A stretch of DNA of 54,226 nucleotides from DAITQM01 sp039794245 (GCA_039794245.1 JBDIVS010000019.1:1-54226); one strand, 5' to 3'; counted from the stretch's first letter, positions 42,389 through 51,233 are shown. The notes: generated by a model from the letters alone, not told the origin. A program made the numbers and translations.

Positions 42389-44772
42389 GCACCGCCAAAA
42401 GGCGCATCGAGGCGCTGCGCGCCGAGATCGCCGAGCACGATTACCGCTATTACGTGCTCGACGAACCGCTGATCCCGGACGCCGATTACGACAAGCTGCT
42501 GCGTGAACTCGAAGCGCTCGAACGCCGCCACCCTGAACTCGACGATCCCGCCTCGCCGACCCACCGCGTCGGCGGCAAACCCGCCGCGGGCTTTCCCGAA
42601 GTCCGCCACCGCGTGCCGATGCGCTCGCTGGCCAATGTCTTCGAGGTCAGCGAGGCCCTGGCTTTCGATCTGCGCGTACAGCGCGGGCTCGGCGCCGAGA
42701 CCGTTGCTTATGTCGCCGAACCGAAGCTCGACGGCCTGGCGATCAGCCTGATGTATCGCGCCGGTCGCCTGCGCCAAGGTGCGACCCGCGGCGACGGCGA
42801 ACATGGCGAGGACGTCACCGCCAATGTCAGGACGATCGGCGCGATTCCGCTCCGCCTGCGCCACGGCGACTGGCCGGCCGATCTCGAGGTCCGTGGCGAG
42901 GTCTATATGCCGCTCAGCGGCTTTCGGGAATACAACCGCAAAATGCGCGCCACCGGCGGCAAACCCCTGCTCAATCCGCGCAACGGCGCGGCCGGCAGCC
43001 TGCGCCAGCTCGACCCGGCCCTCACCGCATCGCGGCCGCTCAAATTTTTCGCTTATCAGGCCTTTGCCGGCGGTGAAGCAATCCATGAGGCCTGGGGCGC
43101 CAGCCATTACGTTGCGCTGCAAAAACTCAAAGCCTGGGGGATACCGGTCAATCCCGAAATCCGGCGCTGTGCCGGGATCACGGCCTGCCTCGATTTTTAT
43201 GCCGAAATGTTGCGCCGGCGCTCCGCGCTCGATTACGCAATCGACGGTTGTGTCTACAAAGTCGATGATTTACGGCAGCAGGCGGTGCTCGGCTTCATCA
43301 GCAAGGCGCCGCGTTTTGCGTTCGCCCACAAGTTCCCGGCCGAGGAGGCGATCACCCGCCTGCTGGCGATCGACGTCCAGGTTGGCCGCACCGGTGTGCT
43401 GACCCCGGTCGCCCGCCTCGAACCGGTGTTCGTCGGCGGCGTGACCGTCACCAACGCCACCTTGCACAACGAAAACGAGATCCGCCGCAAGGACATCCGC
43501 CAAGGCGACCTGGTGATCGTCCGGCGGGCCGGCGACGTGATCCCCGAAATCGTCCGGGCGCTGAGCGAAAAGCGGGGCGGCAAAGCGCTGCCAGAATTTC
43601 GGATGCCGGCACGCTGCCCGGTCTGCGGCAGCCACGTCAGCCGCGACGAAGACGCCGCCGCGGTGCGCTGCAGCGGCGGGCTGTATTGCCCGGCGCAACG
43701 CCGGCGGGCGCTGCTGCATTTCGCCTCACGCCAAGCGATGGATATCGAAGGCCTCGGCGAGCGGATGGTCGATGACCTGGTGGCCTTCGATGCAGTACAC
43801 GATGTCGCCGATCTGTACCGCCTGACCATCGATGACCTGCTCAGCGTGAAACGGCGCGCCGACGAACGCGATGGCACGGTGCCGAAGATCGCCGCCGCCG
43901 GCAAGGAGGCCCGGCGCTGGGCTGAAAATCTCATTGCCGCCATCGACCGCAGCCGGCACACGACGCTGCCGCACCTGTTGTTCGCCCTCGGCATTCCCGA
44001 GGTCGGAGAACAAACGGCGCGTGACCTGACCGCCGCCTTCGGCCGGCTCGACCAAGTCCGGCGCGCCCGCCGGTTGTTGCTGCTCGCCCTGCCCGGGATC
44101 GGTCGCATCGTGGCGCAGAAGATCGACGATTTCTTTGCTGAAAGCCACAACCAGCAGGTGATCGACCGACTGCTCGCCGCCGGCGTCGAATGCAGCGACG
44201 CCCGGCCGCCCGATGCCGCGCTGTTCGCTCCGCTCGATCCGGTCACCGCACTGTTGGCGGCGGCCGGCGATTTCGAGCTGCTGCCGCGCGCCGCGGGCGG
44301 GAGGGCCCTGATCGGCAGAAAGGAACGCGAGCTGATCGCCGGCCGGTACCACACCATCGCCGATCTGCTGGCTGGCGGCGCCGCCGGGCTGACTGAAGCA
44401 GGCCTCGATCCGGAAACCGCCGCGACCCTCGCCGCAGCGCTCAACGCACCGCTTCTGGCGGCGGAATTGGCGGCGACGGCCGATCTGCTGGCCGACCTCA
44501 AAGCCTTGGCCCGGCCGGCGGCGTCCGCCGCCGCACCGCTGGCCGGCCGGACCTATGTGCTGACCGGCACCCTAGAGGCGATGACCCGCGATGAGGCGAA
44601 AGCGGCGCTGGAAGCACGCGGTGCCCGGGTCAGCGGCAGCGTCTCGAAAAAAACCACTGCCGTGATCGCCGGCACCGAGCCAGGCTCGAAACTGGCCAAA
44701 GCTCGGCAACAGGGCATCGAGATCCTGGACGAAGCCGCCTTCCGGCAGCTTCTCGCCGCCCATCCAACGTAA
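42385..44772 (+). CDS. ligA: NAD+-dependent DNA ligase with an inserted segment before BRCT
   Basis: The 795-residue ligase is longer than the usual ~670. The adenylation domain has the active lysine in EPKLDGLAIS (K115). The OB fold follows, then a Cys4 zinc finger (CPVCGSHV...CSGGLYCP, about 411-439) and helix-hairpin-helix motifs (FALGIPEVGEQTARDLTAAF, LPGIGRIVAQKI). The BRCT domain is at the C-terminus (LAGRTYVLTGTLEAMTRDEA). Between HhH and BRCT is about 100 extra residues (FELLPRAAGG to KALARPAASA), rich in Ala/Leu, which account for the excess length. Similar enlarged forms exist in some gammaproteobacteria. Confidence 0.97.
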   Translation: MSTAKRRIEALRAEIAEHDYRYYVLDEPLIPDADYDKLLRELEALERRHPELDDPASPTHRVGGKPAAGFPEVRHRVPMRSLANVFEVSEALAFDLRVQRGLGAETVAYVAEPKLDGLAISLMYRAGRLRQGATRGDGEHGEDVTANVRTIGAIPLRLRHGDWPADLEVRGEVYMPLSGFREYNRKMRATGGKPLLNPRNGAAGSLRQLDPALTASRPLKFFAYQAFAGGEAIHEAWGASHYVALQKLKAWGIPVNPEIRRCAGITACLDFYAEMLRRRSALDYAIDGCVYKVDDLRQQAVLGFISKAPRFAFAHKFPAEEAITRLLAIDVQVGRTGVLTPVARLEPVFVGGVTVTNATLHNENEIRRKDIRQGDLVIVRRAGDVIPEIVRALSEKRGGKALPEFRMPARCPVCGSHVSRDEDAAAVRCSGGLYCPAQRRRALLHFASRQAMDIEGLGERMVDDLVAFDAVHDVADLYRLTIDDLLSVKRRADERDGTVPKIAAAGKEARRWAENLIAAIDRSRHTTLPHLLFALGIPEVGEQTARDLTAAFGRLDQVRRARRLLLLALPGIGRIVAQKIDDFFAESHNQQVIDRLLAAGVECSDARPPDAALFAPLDPVTALLAAAGDFELLPRAAGGRALIGRKERELIAGRYHTIADLLAGGAAGLTEAGLDPETAATLAAALNAPLLAAELAATADLLADLKALARPAASAAAPLAGRTYVLTGTLEAMTRDEAKAALEARGARVSGSVSKKTTAVIAGTEPGSKLAKARQQGIEILDEAAFRQLLAAHPT

Positions 44773-44832
44773 CGTAGATGAATTCCCAAACGCAATCTCG
44801 AGTTTAGGCCGTGACAGAAGACAGAGGACGGA

Positions 44833-44921
44833 TTCGTCATTCCGGACGCGCCGTTATCCCTCATTCGTCATTCCGGACGCGCCGTTATCCCTCATTCGTC
44901 ATTCCGGACGCGCCCGCGTCA
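44833..44921. repeat. 31-bp tandem repeat (2.6 copies)
   Basis: The unit beginning TTCGTCATTCCGGACGCGCC is present at 44833-44863 and 44864-44894, with a third partial copy from 44895. The last copy leads into the hairpin at 44901-44938. Confidence 0.85.
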
Positions 44922-45140
44922 CGGGCGCGATCCGGAATCCAGGTATTCTCACTGGACAAATGCACCTCGTCCAGACGCGCACCCCTGCGGGGTCACCTTC
45001 GGCGCGGCCAAATTCGCCGCTCGCCTCGCCCATACTGGGCCCAGCCAAAAAAATTTGGCCGGGGGGCTTGCATTTTGTCTGGAATCGGGTAAAGTATCGG
45101 CTATTCCGGCTCAGGCGAGAATGACGCCTGCCAGTATGAC
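44901..45140. repeat. Intergenic foldback element with nested inverted repeats
   Basis: ATTCCGGA (44901-44908) pairs with TCCGGAAT (44931-44938), and GCGCCCG (44910-44916) with CGGGCGC (44922-44928), giving a strong hairpin. Further in, TGGACAAATGCA (44953-44964) is an imperfect inverse of 45069-45082. GGCCAAATT (45006-45014) pairs with AATTTGGCC (45052-45060). CTGGGCCCAG (45035-45044) is a palindrome near the centre. The outer ends CGTCATTC and GAATGACG are also inverse. This resembles a dispersed non-coding repeat or MITE-like unit; no coding potential is evident. Confidence 0.65.
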
Positions 45141-45179
45141 AGAATCCTCGCCAGGCCTTACGTCAGTTTGGCCTGTTTC

Positions 45180-45212
45180 GGCCCCGCTTCCTCAGTGGGG
45201 CCATTTTTTTTT
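45180..45212 (+). terminator. Intrinsic terminator
   Basis: GGCCCC (45180-45185) pairs with GGGGCC (45197-45202) around an 11-nt loop, followed by A and nine T. It points rightward, 400 bp after ligA, and faces the convergent lipoprotein gene. Confidence 0.85.
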
Positions 45213-45233
45213 ACCCGTCCGTCATGCGCCGTT

Positions 45234-45590
45234 TCAGGGTCTCCGGTTTTCAGCCGCCGGCGGAACGGCAGTGGGCGCGCAATCGAAGGCGGTGAAGCGC
45301 TGCCGGCCGGCAGCCGGCGGGGCCAGCGGCTGGATCGCCTCGGCGCCCATCAGGCCGGCCTCGTTGCGTGCCAGTTTTTCGAGTTCGAGCGCGTTTTTTT
45401 TATCCTTGCGGTCGATGAAGCCGACCCGGTCGGCAACCGAGACCTCGATCTCGCCAAGTTTGACGCAATCCGCCGGCGGCGGGGTGCCGGCGGCGATGGC
45501 CTGGACCGCGATCCCCTCGGGGCGCAGTTTGACCCAGGTGCAACCGGCGGTAAACCACAGCGCGGCAAGCAGCGCAGCCGATAAGTTCAA
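45234..45590 (-). CDS. DUF4156-like lipoprotein
   Basis: A 118-residue lipoprotein with a short signal and lipobox (LWFTAGC, cysteine about residue 17). The body CTWVKLRPEGIAV, CVKLGEIEVSVADRVGFI and LEKLARNEAGLMGAEAIQPL matches small DUF4156-type outer-membrane lipoproteins. There is no in-frame ATG near the signal; TTG at 45590, just after the upstream gene's stop, is the best start. It is probably co-transcribed with asnS and the dioxygenase. Confidence 0.75.
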   Translation of the reverse strand: MNLSAALLAALWFTAGCTWVKLRPEGIAVQAIAAGTPPPADCVKLGEIEVSVADRVGFIDRKDKKNALELEKLARNEAGLMGAEAIQPLAPPAAGRQRFTAFDCAPTAVPPAAENRRP

Positions 45591-45597
45591 CCGGGCG

Positions 45598-46122
45598 TCA
45601 AGGCGGCGGATGGACCGTTCCGCAGTGCCGGCAGGTGCGGTGGGCCGGGTTTTCCGAAAAACGCGCGAACACCGGCGCAAACTGGGATTCGATATCGGTA
45701 AGGTGAAACGATTCACGGTAGAGCTCCCGATCGCAGCGCGGGCAGAACCAGACGACATGATCGACCTCGCCCGCCCGCCGACGGCGTTCGACGACCAGCC
45801 CGACGCTGCCCGCCGGGCGCTGCGGCGAATGTGCCACGCCGCCGGGCAGCAGCAGTATCTGGCCGGCGCCGATGGCGATCTCGCGCCGCCGGCCGTCTTC
45901 GATCACGACCAATGTCATCGTCCCTTCGAGCTGATAGAACAGCTCGGGCCCTTGTTCGACATGAAAATCGCCGCGCCGGTTCGGGCCGCCGACGACCATC
46001 ACGATGAATTCGCCGTCCGGCCAGAGCACCCGGTTGCCGACCGGCGGCTGCAGTTCGCTGCGATGGGCTTCGATCCAGCGCGCCAGATCCAGCGGGCCGG
46101 GCAGGGCGGGGGAGGGGGCCAT
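45598..46122 (-). CDS. nbaC: 3-hydroxyanthranilate 3,4-dioxygenase
   Basis: The 174-residue cupin enzyme has the iron ligands in GDFHVEQGPELFYQLEG (His, Glu) and LPGGVAHSPQRPAGSVGLVV (His). Bacterial forms carry a C-terminal rubredoxin-like iron site, visible as C-P-R-C and C-R-H-C (about residues 127-170). It converts 3-hydroxyanthranilate to aminocarboxymuconate semialdehyde, leading to quinolinate and NAD. No other kynurenine-pathway gene lies in the window. It starts 1 bp after the asnS stop. Confidence 0.94.
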   Translation of the reverse strand: MAPSPALPGPLDLARWIEAHRSELQPPVGNRVLWPDGEFIVMVVGGPNRRGDFHVEQGPELFYQLEGTMTLVVIEDGRRREIAIGAGQILLLPGGVAHSPQRPAGSVGLVVERRRRAGEVDHVVWFCPRCDRELYRESFHLTDIESQFAPVFARFSENPAHRTCRHCGTVHPPP

Positions 46123-46123
46123 A

Positions 46124-47524
46124 TCAAAAACCGGCGTTGCCCGGCGTCCGCGGGTAGGGGATCACGTCGCGGATATTGGCCAGGCCGGTGATGTAACTCA
46201 AAAGACGCTCGAAACCGAGGCCAAAACCGGCGTGCGGCACACTGCCGTAGCGCCTGAGGTCGAGATACCAGCGGTAGGTTTCGAGGTCGAGCCCCTGGTC
46301 GCGCATCCTCGATTCGAGCACGGCGAAGCGCTCCTCGCGCTGCGAACCGCCGATGATCTCGCCAATGCCGGGGGCCAGGATGTCGAGCGCCGCGACCGTC
46401 CGGCCGTCGTCGTTTTGCCGCATATAGAACGCCTTGATCGCCGCCGGATAATTCATCACGATCACCGGCGATCGGCAGTGCGTTTCGCTAAGGTAGCGTT
46501 CGTGTTCGGTCTGCAAGTCAACGCCCCAGGTGACCGGAAATTCGAATTTCTGGCCGGCGCGCTGCAGGATCGCGATCGCCTCGCCGTAATCGAGCCTCTG
46601 GAACGGTTGCTCGATCAGGCGCTCCAGCCGGCTCACCGCTTCAGGTTCGATCCGCTCGGCAAAAAAGCGCATGTCCTCGGGGCATTCGGCGAGGACCGTG
46701 CGGAATATCACTTTCAGAAAATCCTCTGCCAGATCGGCCAGGTCGTCGAGATCGGCAAAAGCGATTTCCGGTTCGACCATCCAGAATTCGGCGAGGTGGC
46801 GGGCGGTGTTGGAGTTTTCGGCGCGGAACGTCGGCCCAAAGGTATAAACCTTGGACAGCGCCAGGCAGTACGCCTCGACGTTGAGCTGGCCGGAAACGGT
46901 CAGAAAGGTCTCGCGGCCGAAAAAATCCCGGCTGTAATCGACGGCGCCTGCCGCAACGCGCGGCGGATCGGCCGGATCCAGCGTGCTGACCCGGAACATC
47001 TGGCCGGCGCCTTCGGCGTCGCTGGCGGTGATGATCGGGGTGTTGATCCAGTAGTAGCCGTGGTCGGTGAAATAGCGATGGATCGCCATCGCCGTGCGGT
47101 GACGGACGCGGCTCAGGGCGCCGAACGTGTTGGTCCGCGGCCGGAGGTGGGCGACTTCGCGCAGAAACTCGAAACTGTGCTGCTTCGGTTGAATCGGGTA
47201 GCTTTCCGGATCGGCGACCTCGCCGACCAATTCGAGGCGCTCGGCCAGCACCTCGAACGCCTGGCCGCGGCCGGGCGAGGCTTGCACGATACCGTCACAG
47301 ACAATGGCGCAGCCGGTCCCGGCACGCAGCACGTCGTGCCGGTAATTGGCGAGGCGTGCTTCGACGATCACCTGCAGGTTGGCCAGCGAGGAGCCATCGT
47401 TGAGGTGGATGAACGACAACCCCGCTTTCGAATCGCGGCGGGTTCTGACCCAGCCCCGAACGGTGACTTTGGTGCCCGGCGCCGCGGCGCCGGCGAGCAC
47501 GGCCTTGATCGGAAAATAACGCAT
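46124..47524 (-). CDS. asnS: Asparaginyl-tRNA synthetase
   Basis: The 466-residue class II synthetase has an N-terminal OB fold (KVTVRGWVRTRRDSKAGLSF) and class II motifs. Motif 2 is FGPTFRAENSNTARHLAEFW and motif 3 is GFGLGFERLLSYI near the C-terminus. HLAEFWMVEPE is characteristic of AsnRS. Start ATG 47524 (MRYFPIKAVL) fits the family; the longer frame upstream is not conserved. It heads a three-gene operon with nbaC and the lipoprotein. Confidence 0.97.
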   Translation of the reverse strand: MRYFPIKAVLAGAAAPGTKVTVRGWVRTRRDSKAGLSFIHLNDGSSLANLQVIVEARLANYRHDVLRAGTGCAIVCDGIVQASPGRGQAFEVLAERLELVGEVADPESYPIQPKQHSFEFLREVAHLRPRTNTFGALSRVRHRTAMAIHRYFTDHGYYWINTPIITASDAEGAGQMFRVSTLDPADPPRVAAGAVDYSRDFFGRETFLTVSGQLNVEAYCLALSKVYTFGPTFRAENSNTARHLAEFWMVEPEIAFADLDDLADLAEDFLKVIFRTVLAECPEDMRFFAERIEPEAVSRLERLIEQPFQRLDYGEAIAILQRAGQKFEFPVTWGVDLQTEHERYLSETHCRSPVIVMNYPAAIKAFYMRQNDDGRTVAALDILAPGIGEIIGGSQREERFAVLESRMRDQGLDLETYRWYLDLRRYGSVPHAGFGLGFERLLSYITGLANIRDVIPYPRTPGNAGF

Positions 47525-47652
47525 GATCGCTGATGATGGCGGCTGGGAGTGAGTGCAAACGGTCCGTGACAAGCGCCCCGGGCGCATGCCGGACGCGTAA
47601 TGATAGCCGATAGCAAGGCGGCGTAGCGCCCGGTAGTGATAGAATGGTGGCG

Positions 47653-47988
47653 ATGAACACCACGACACCGCAGATCCACCTGACGCCGGCGGCCCGCGCC
47701 CGGATCCGCGACTATGCCCGTGCCCACGGCGCCTTCGGTATGCGCCTCGGGCTGCGCCGCGCCGGTTGCTCAGGTTACGCCTACCAGATCGAACTGGCCG
47801 ACAAAGCCACTCGGGGTGACATACTGATCGAACAGGACGGCGCCTGCGTCGTGCTCGCCGGCGAGCATCTCGCCGCGCTCGACGGGATCACGATCGACTT
47901 TGTCCGCGAGGGGCTGAACCATCGTTTCCGGATCGACAACCCGAACGTCGTCGCCAGTTGCGGCTGCGGCGAAAGTATCGCAATCTGA
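47653..47988 (+). CDS. HesB/IscA-type (A-type) iron-sulfur carrier
   Basis: The 111-residue protein has the A-type carrier fold: LTPAARARIRDYARAHG at the N-terminus, MRLGLRRAGCSGYAYQIEL with the first conserved cysteine, and VVASCGCGESI with the CGCGES pair at the C-terminus. It is an IscA/SufA/ErpA-class Fe-S carrier; which subtype is not clear. ATG 47653 is preferred over 47644 because a TAGAAT -10-like box (47640-47645) overlaps the earlier ATG. It is divergent from asnS and not in an isc or suf cluster here. Confidence 0.9.
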   Translation: MNTTTPQIHLTPAARARIRDYARAHGAFGMRLGLRRAGCSGYAYQIELADKATRGDILIEQDGACVVLAGEHLAALDGITIDFVREGLNHRFRIDNPNVVASCGCGESIAI

Positions 47989-48119
47989 ACCCGGCGGGGG
48001 CCCGGGGCGGTCCTGCAGACGAAAGTCGTGATCATTCGATCCCGGATTACGCCCGGCGACGGACATGATGCGGCATCGGCCGTTTAAGACCGCGACTGGC
48101 AGGCGGACGCGCTTACCGG

Positions 48120-48125
48120 TACAAT
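48120..48125 (+). promoter_or_regulatory. -10 box of the tRNA-Cys/tRNA-Leu unit
   Basis: TACAAT with a CTGGCA -35-like box (48096-48101) 18 bp upstream. The mature tRNA-Cys begins 31 bp downstream. Confidence 0.5.
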
Positions 48126-48156
48126 GCGCCGGCGCGCCTGCACAGACCCGCAAGAC

Positions 48157-48230
48157 GGCTAGGTGGCAGAGTGGTGATGCAGCGGCCTGCAAAGCCGTGT
48201 ACGCCGGTTCGATTCCGACCCTAGCCTCCA
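48157..48230 (+). tRNA. tRNA-Cys (anticodon GCA)
   Basis: A 74-nt tRNA with acceptor arms GGCTAGG (48157-48163) and CCTAGCC (48220-48226), discriminator T, and encoded CCA. The anticodon stem-loop CGGCCTGCAAAGCCG gives GCA. The T-loop reads GGTTCGATTCC. Confidence 0.97.
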
Positions 48231-48241
48231 ATCCCTTGCCT

Positions 48242-48330
48242 GCCCAGGTGGCGGAACAGGTAGACGCAAGGGACTTAAAATCCCTCGGAGTGAAAACTCC
48301 ATGCCGGTTCGACCCCGGCCCTGGGCACCA
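48242..48330 (+). tRNA. tRNA-Leu (anticodon TAA)
   Basis: An 89-nt type II tRNA with acceptor arms GCCCAGG (48242-48248) and CCTGGGC (48320-48326), discriminator A and encoded CCA. The anticodon loop ACTTAAAAT gives TAA; a long variable arm (CTCGGAGTGAAAACTCC) follows. Eleven bases separate it from tRNA-Cys, so the two are co-transcribed. Confidence 0.97.
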
Positions 48331-48396
48331 GCCGGCGGGGGAAGGGCGGAACGAGCGCCGACAAACGCAACAAGTAGCGCCGCACGACACTGCCCC

Positions 48397-49680
48397 ATGG
48401 CTGAAGCACAACCCATCGATATCGCCATCTATTCCGAAATCGGCGGCCTGAAAGCCGTGCTCGTCCATGAGCCCGGCGCCGAGATCGAGAACATGACCCC
48501 GGCCACCGCCGCCGAAGTTCTGTACGACGACATCATCTCCCTGCCGCTGGCGCTGGAGGAGCACCGGCAACTGACCGGCGTATTACGTCGGATCGCAAAA
48601 GTATTGGAATTTCAAGATCTTCTGGAAGATATCTTGAAAATAGATGAAGTAAAAAACGGGTTGCTCGATCAGCTCTGCGCGCTCTACGGTTGCCCCGAGG
48701 TCAAAGCCGAACTTGCGGCGTTGCCCGCCGCGCCGCTCGCCGCGCAACTGATCGAAGGGACGCCGATGCGCAAGAACACGCTGGTCAAATACCTAAACCC
48801 GCTGCGCCACGCCATCCCGCCGCTGCCCAACGCCTTTTTCACCCGCGACGCGACGATGTGCGTCCACGACAAACTGGTCATCGGTTCGATGGCGCACCGC
48901 GTCAGGATCGCCGAAAGCCTGCTGTTGCAGGCAATCTTCCGCCATCACCTGCAAATCAGGGCAGGGGGCTTTTACTACGCCGGCAGCGGTGGTGACCTCG
49001 ACCGCGAGATCACGATCGAAGGCGGTGACCTTCTGGTCCTGCGCGAAGATCTCATCGTCATCGGCTACAGCGAACGGACCACCGCCTCGGGCATCGACCG
49101 GTTGATGCAGGCGATTGCCGCCGGGCGCGGCGCAGACGATGACGCCAGGCTCGATTTCATCGTCGTCGAAATACCCAAGCAGCGCGCCACGATCCACCTC
49201 GACATGATCTTCACGACGATCTCGAAGACACATGCCGTGATCTTTCCGCCGCTGATCACCGGCACCGGCAAATGCCGTGCCATCCATCTGGCCTACCGCC
49301 GGGGTGCGGTCGAGAGCATCACGGAATATCCCGGCCTGCTCGACGCTCTGGCGGCCCGCGGCCTGCCGCTCGATGCGGTGTTCTGCGGCGGCGACGACCC
49401 GTTTCACCAGGAACGCGAACAATGGGCCAGCGGCGCCAATTTCTTCACCCTGGCGCCCGGCCATATCATCGGCTACCGCCATAACCAGCACACCGTCGCA
49501 GCGCTTGACAGGGCCGGATTCGAAGTGCTCGAAGCCGACGATGTGATGACCGCGCGGCGCGATCTCGTACCCGGCAAACCGGCGGTCGTGGTGATGGACG
49601 GTGCCGAACTGAGTCGCGGCGGCGGCGGCTGCCGCTGCATGACCATGCCGCTGCACCGCTCGCCGGTCGATTGGGGCTAG
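48397..49680 (+). CDS. arcA: Arginine deiminase
   Basis: The 427-residue guanidine-modifying enzyme has all ADI landmarks: SEIGGLKAVLVHEPGAEIEN, FTRDATMCVHDKLVIGSMA, EGGDLLVLREDLIVIG, ATIHLDMIFTTISKTHAV, YRHNQHTV, and the catalytic cysteine in GGGGCRCMTMPL at the C-terminus. It hydrolyses arginine to citrulline and ammonia. No arcB, arcC or arginine antiporter is adjacent. The ATG lies 66 bp after tRNA-Leu with no clear promoter or Shine-Dalgarno between them, so transcription may come through the tRNA unit. Confidence 0.95.
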   Translation: MAEAQPIDIAIYSEIGGLKAVLVHEPGAEIENMTPATAAEVLYDDIISLPLALEEHRQLTGVLRRIAKVLEFQDLLEDILKIDEVKNGLLDQLCALYGCPEVKAELAALPAAPLAAQLIEGTPMRKNTLVKYLNPLRHAIPPLPNAFFTRDATMCVHDKLVIGSMAHRVRIAESLLLQAIFRHHLQIRAGGFYYAGSGGDLDREITIEGGDLLVLREDLIVIGYSERTTASGIDRLMQAIAAGRGADDDARLDFIVVEIPKQRATIHLDMIFTTISKTHAVIFPPLITGTGKCRAIHLAYRRGAVESITEYPGLLDALAARGLPLDAVFCGGDDPFHQEREQWASGANFFTLAPGHIIGYRHNQHTVAALDRAGFEVLEADDVMTARRDLVPGKPAVVVMDGAELSRGGGGCRCMTMPLHRSPVDWG

Positions 49681-50006
49681 GCGTTTGACTTCCCGTGCTC
49701 GATGAGTCGATTCGCCCTTGATCTTCTATTTAACATAATATACATTATACGAATTAATAGGTGAAAAAAAGGCGGCGCGGGCCATGCCTCGCGCCGCTGA
49801 AATTCCCGCATCCCCATCGGGAGAGTGCCCTACCAGCTTGGGCAGGACCATTGTCCCGTAGAGGCTGCCTGCGCGGTATCGGCCAAATACCCGTCGTGCT
49901 GTAGGCTAAAGCCGCGTCGATGTGTAGGCCACGGCCTACACAGGAATGATGCGTTCTTTCGCGGAATCTGCGGTGCTGTTGCCAACGCTTCGATCCTGCC
50001 GGCGGG
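49681..50006. other. Intergenic region between convergent arcA and dipeptidase genes
   Basis: No gene is seen. It holds an AT-rich segment (49710-49768), a minus-strand terminator (49762-49797) and a perfect short palindrome GTGTAGGCC-AC-GGCCTACAC (49922-49941), which may be a dispersed repeat or weak terminator. Confidence 0.5.
49762..49797 (-). terminator. Intrinsic terminator of the M19 dipeptidase gene
   Basis: Read on the minus strand, GCGGCGCG (49797-49790) pairs with CGCGCCGC (49779-49772) around a 10-nt loop, followed by CC and a run of seven T (49770-49764). It lies about 210 bp after the dipeptidase stop. Confidence 0.75.
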
Positions 50007-51233
50007 TCAGCGCGCCTGTCGTGCCACGGTTTCCCAGACGCGCAGCAGGTTGCCGCCGAGGATTTTTTCAAGGTCGCTTTCCCGGTAGCCGCGTTCGAGC
50101 AGGATGGCGATCAGGTTCGGGTACATCGAGACGTCTTTTAGGCCGATCGGCAGCGAATCGCCGACACCGTCGAAATCCGAACCCAGGCCGACATGATCGA
50201 CGCCGGCAACTTTGACAACGTGGTCGATATGGTCGGCGACGTCCTCTACCGTGGCATACGGAAACGGAAATTTTTCGTGGTAGGCGGCGATAAACGCCGC
50301 GATCCGCGGTTCATCGTCGTCGCTGACCCCGAGCTGTTCTTTCAAGGCGTCCCGCGCCGCGGCAAAGCGGGTGAAATAATCGTTGGCCGTGCGGCTAATA
50401 AACGTCGAGCCGAAATTGATCATAATCACACCGCCGCCGGCAGCGACGCCGGAGATCAGCTCGTCGCTGATATTTCGCTGCCAGCCGGGCGTGAAGTGGC
50501 GAGCCGACGAATGCGAGGCGATGACCGGGGCCTTCGAAACCTCGAGTACCTCGGCGATCGCCGCGTCGGATAAATGCGAGACATCGACCATGATGCCGAG
50601 GCGGTTCATCTCGGCGACGACCTGCCGCCCGAAGGGGCTGAGCCCCTGCCACAGTGCCGCCGGGTCGAACGACGAATCGGCCAGATGGTTGGCCCGCGAG
50701 TGGGCCAGCGTGATGTAACGGATGCCGCGGCGCTGGAAATGACGCAGGTTGTCGAGCGACCCGGCGAGCGGCGCGCCGTTTTCCATGCCCATCGCCAGCG
50801 CGATCCGCCCGGCAGCGACGACCGCCCTCGCCTGTTTCGGATCGCCGACGATGGTGAAACGCTCCGGGGCACGGCCGGCGATCGCTTCGACCTGGTCGAT
50901 CAGGCGGTTGGCCAGCGCGAAAGCGGTGCCGTCGGCTTCGCTCTGCCAGGGAACGAAGATCGACATGAACGGGATATCGAGGCCGCCGGCGCGCCCTCTG
51001 GGATAATCGAAATCGCCCCCGTCGGTGGCTTGAGTGACGTCCGCCCAATGGTCGTATATGCGGTACGGCACGTCGATATGGGTATCGACGATGATCAGGC
51101 GATCAGCCAGTTCCCGGGCGGCGGCCAGGCGCCCGGCGGCGTCCGTTTTACGATCATCGACAGCGGCGCCGTCGGCGGAGACCAGCGAAAAACAAAACAT
51201 AAGGCCGCCGATAGCGGCAATCGATTGCTTCAT
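50007..51233 (-). CDS. Membrane dipeptidase (peptidase family M19), secreted
   Basis: The 408-residue metallopeptidase has a Sec signal peptide (about residues 1-20). Renal-dipeptidase motifs are present: the metal site DTHIDVPY, the bridging glutamate in GMENGAPL, HSRANHLADSSFDPA, VDVSHLSDAAIAEVL, and ASHSSARHFTPG. GVDHVGLGSDFDG is near the C-terminus. It cleaves dipeptides, including those with a C-terminal D-residue in related enzymes, outside the cytoplasm. Its ATG lies 22 bp from the inner end of an ISL3-type inverted repeat, so its native promoter may have been replaced. Confidence 0.94.
   Translation of the reverse strand: MKQSIAAIGGLMFCFSLVSADGAAVDDRKTDAAGRLAAARELADRLIIVDTHIDVPYRIYDHWADVTQATDGGDFDYPRGRAGGLDIPFMSIFVPWQSEADGTAFALANRLIDQVEAIAGRAPERFTIVGDPKQARAVVAAGRIALAMGMENGAPLAGSLDNLRHFQRRGIRYITLAHSRANHLADSSFDPAALWQGLSPFGRQVVAEMNRLGIMVDVSHLSDAAIAEVLEVSKAPVIASHSSARHFTPGWQRNISDELISGVAAGGGVIMINFGSTFISRTANDYFTRFAAARDALKEQLGVSDDDEPRIAAFIAAYHEKFPFPYATVEDVADHIDHVVKVAGVDHVGLGSDFDGVGDSLPIGLKDVSMYPNLIAILLERGYRESDLEKILGGNLLRVWETVARQAR

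Noticed and set aside
45234..45758. Longer version of the DUF4156-like lipoprotein starting at 45758
   Set aside because: The extra N-terminus overlaps the 3-hydroxyanthranilate dioxygenase gene in another frame and would bury the lipobox inside the protein.
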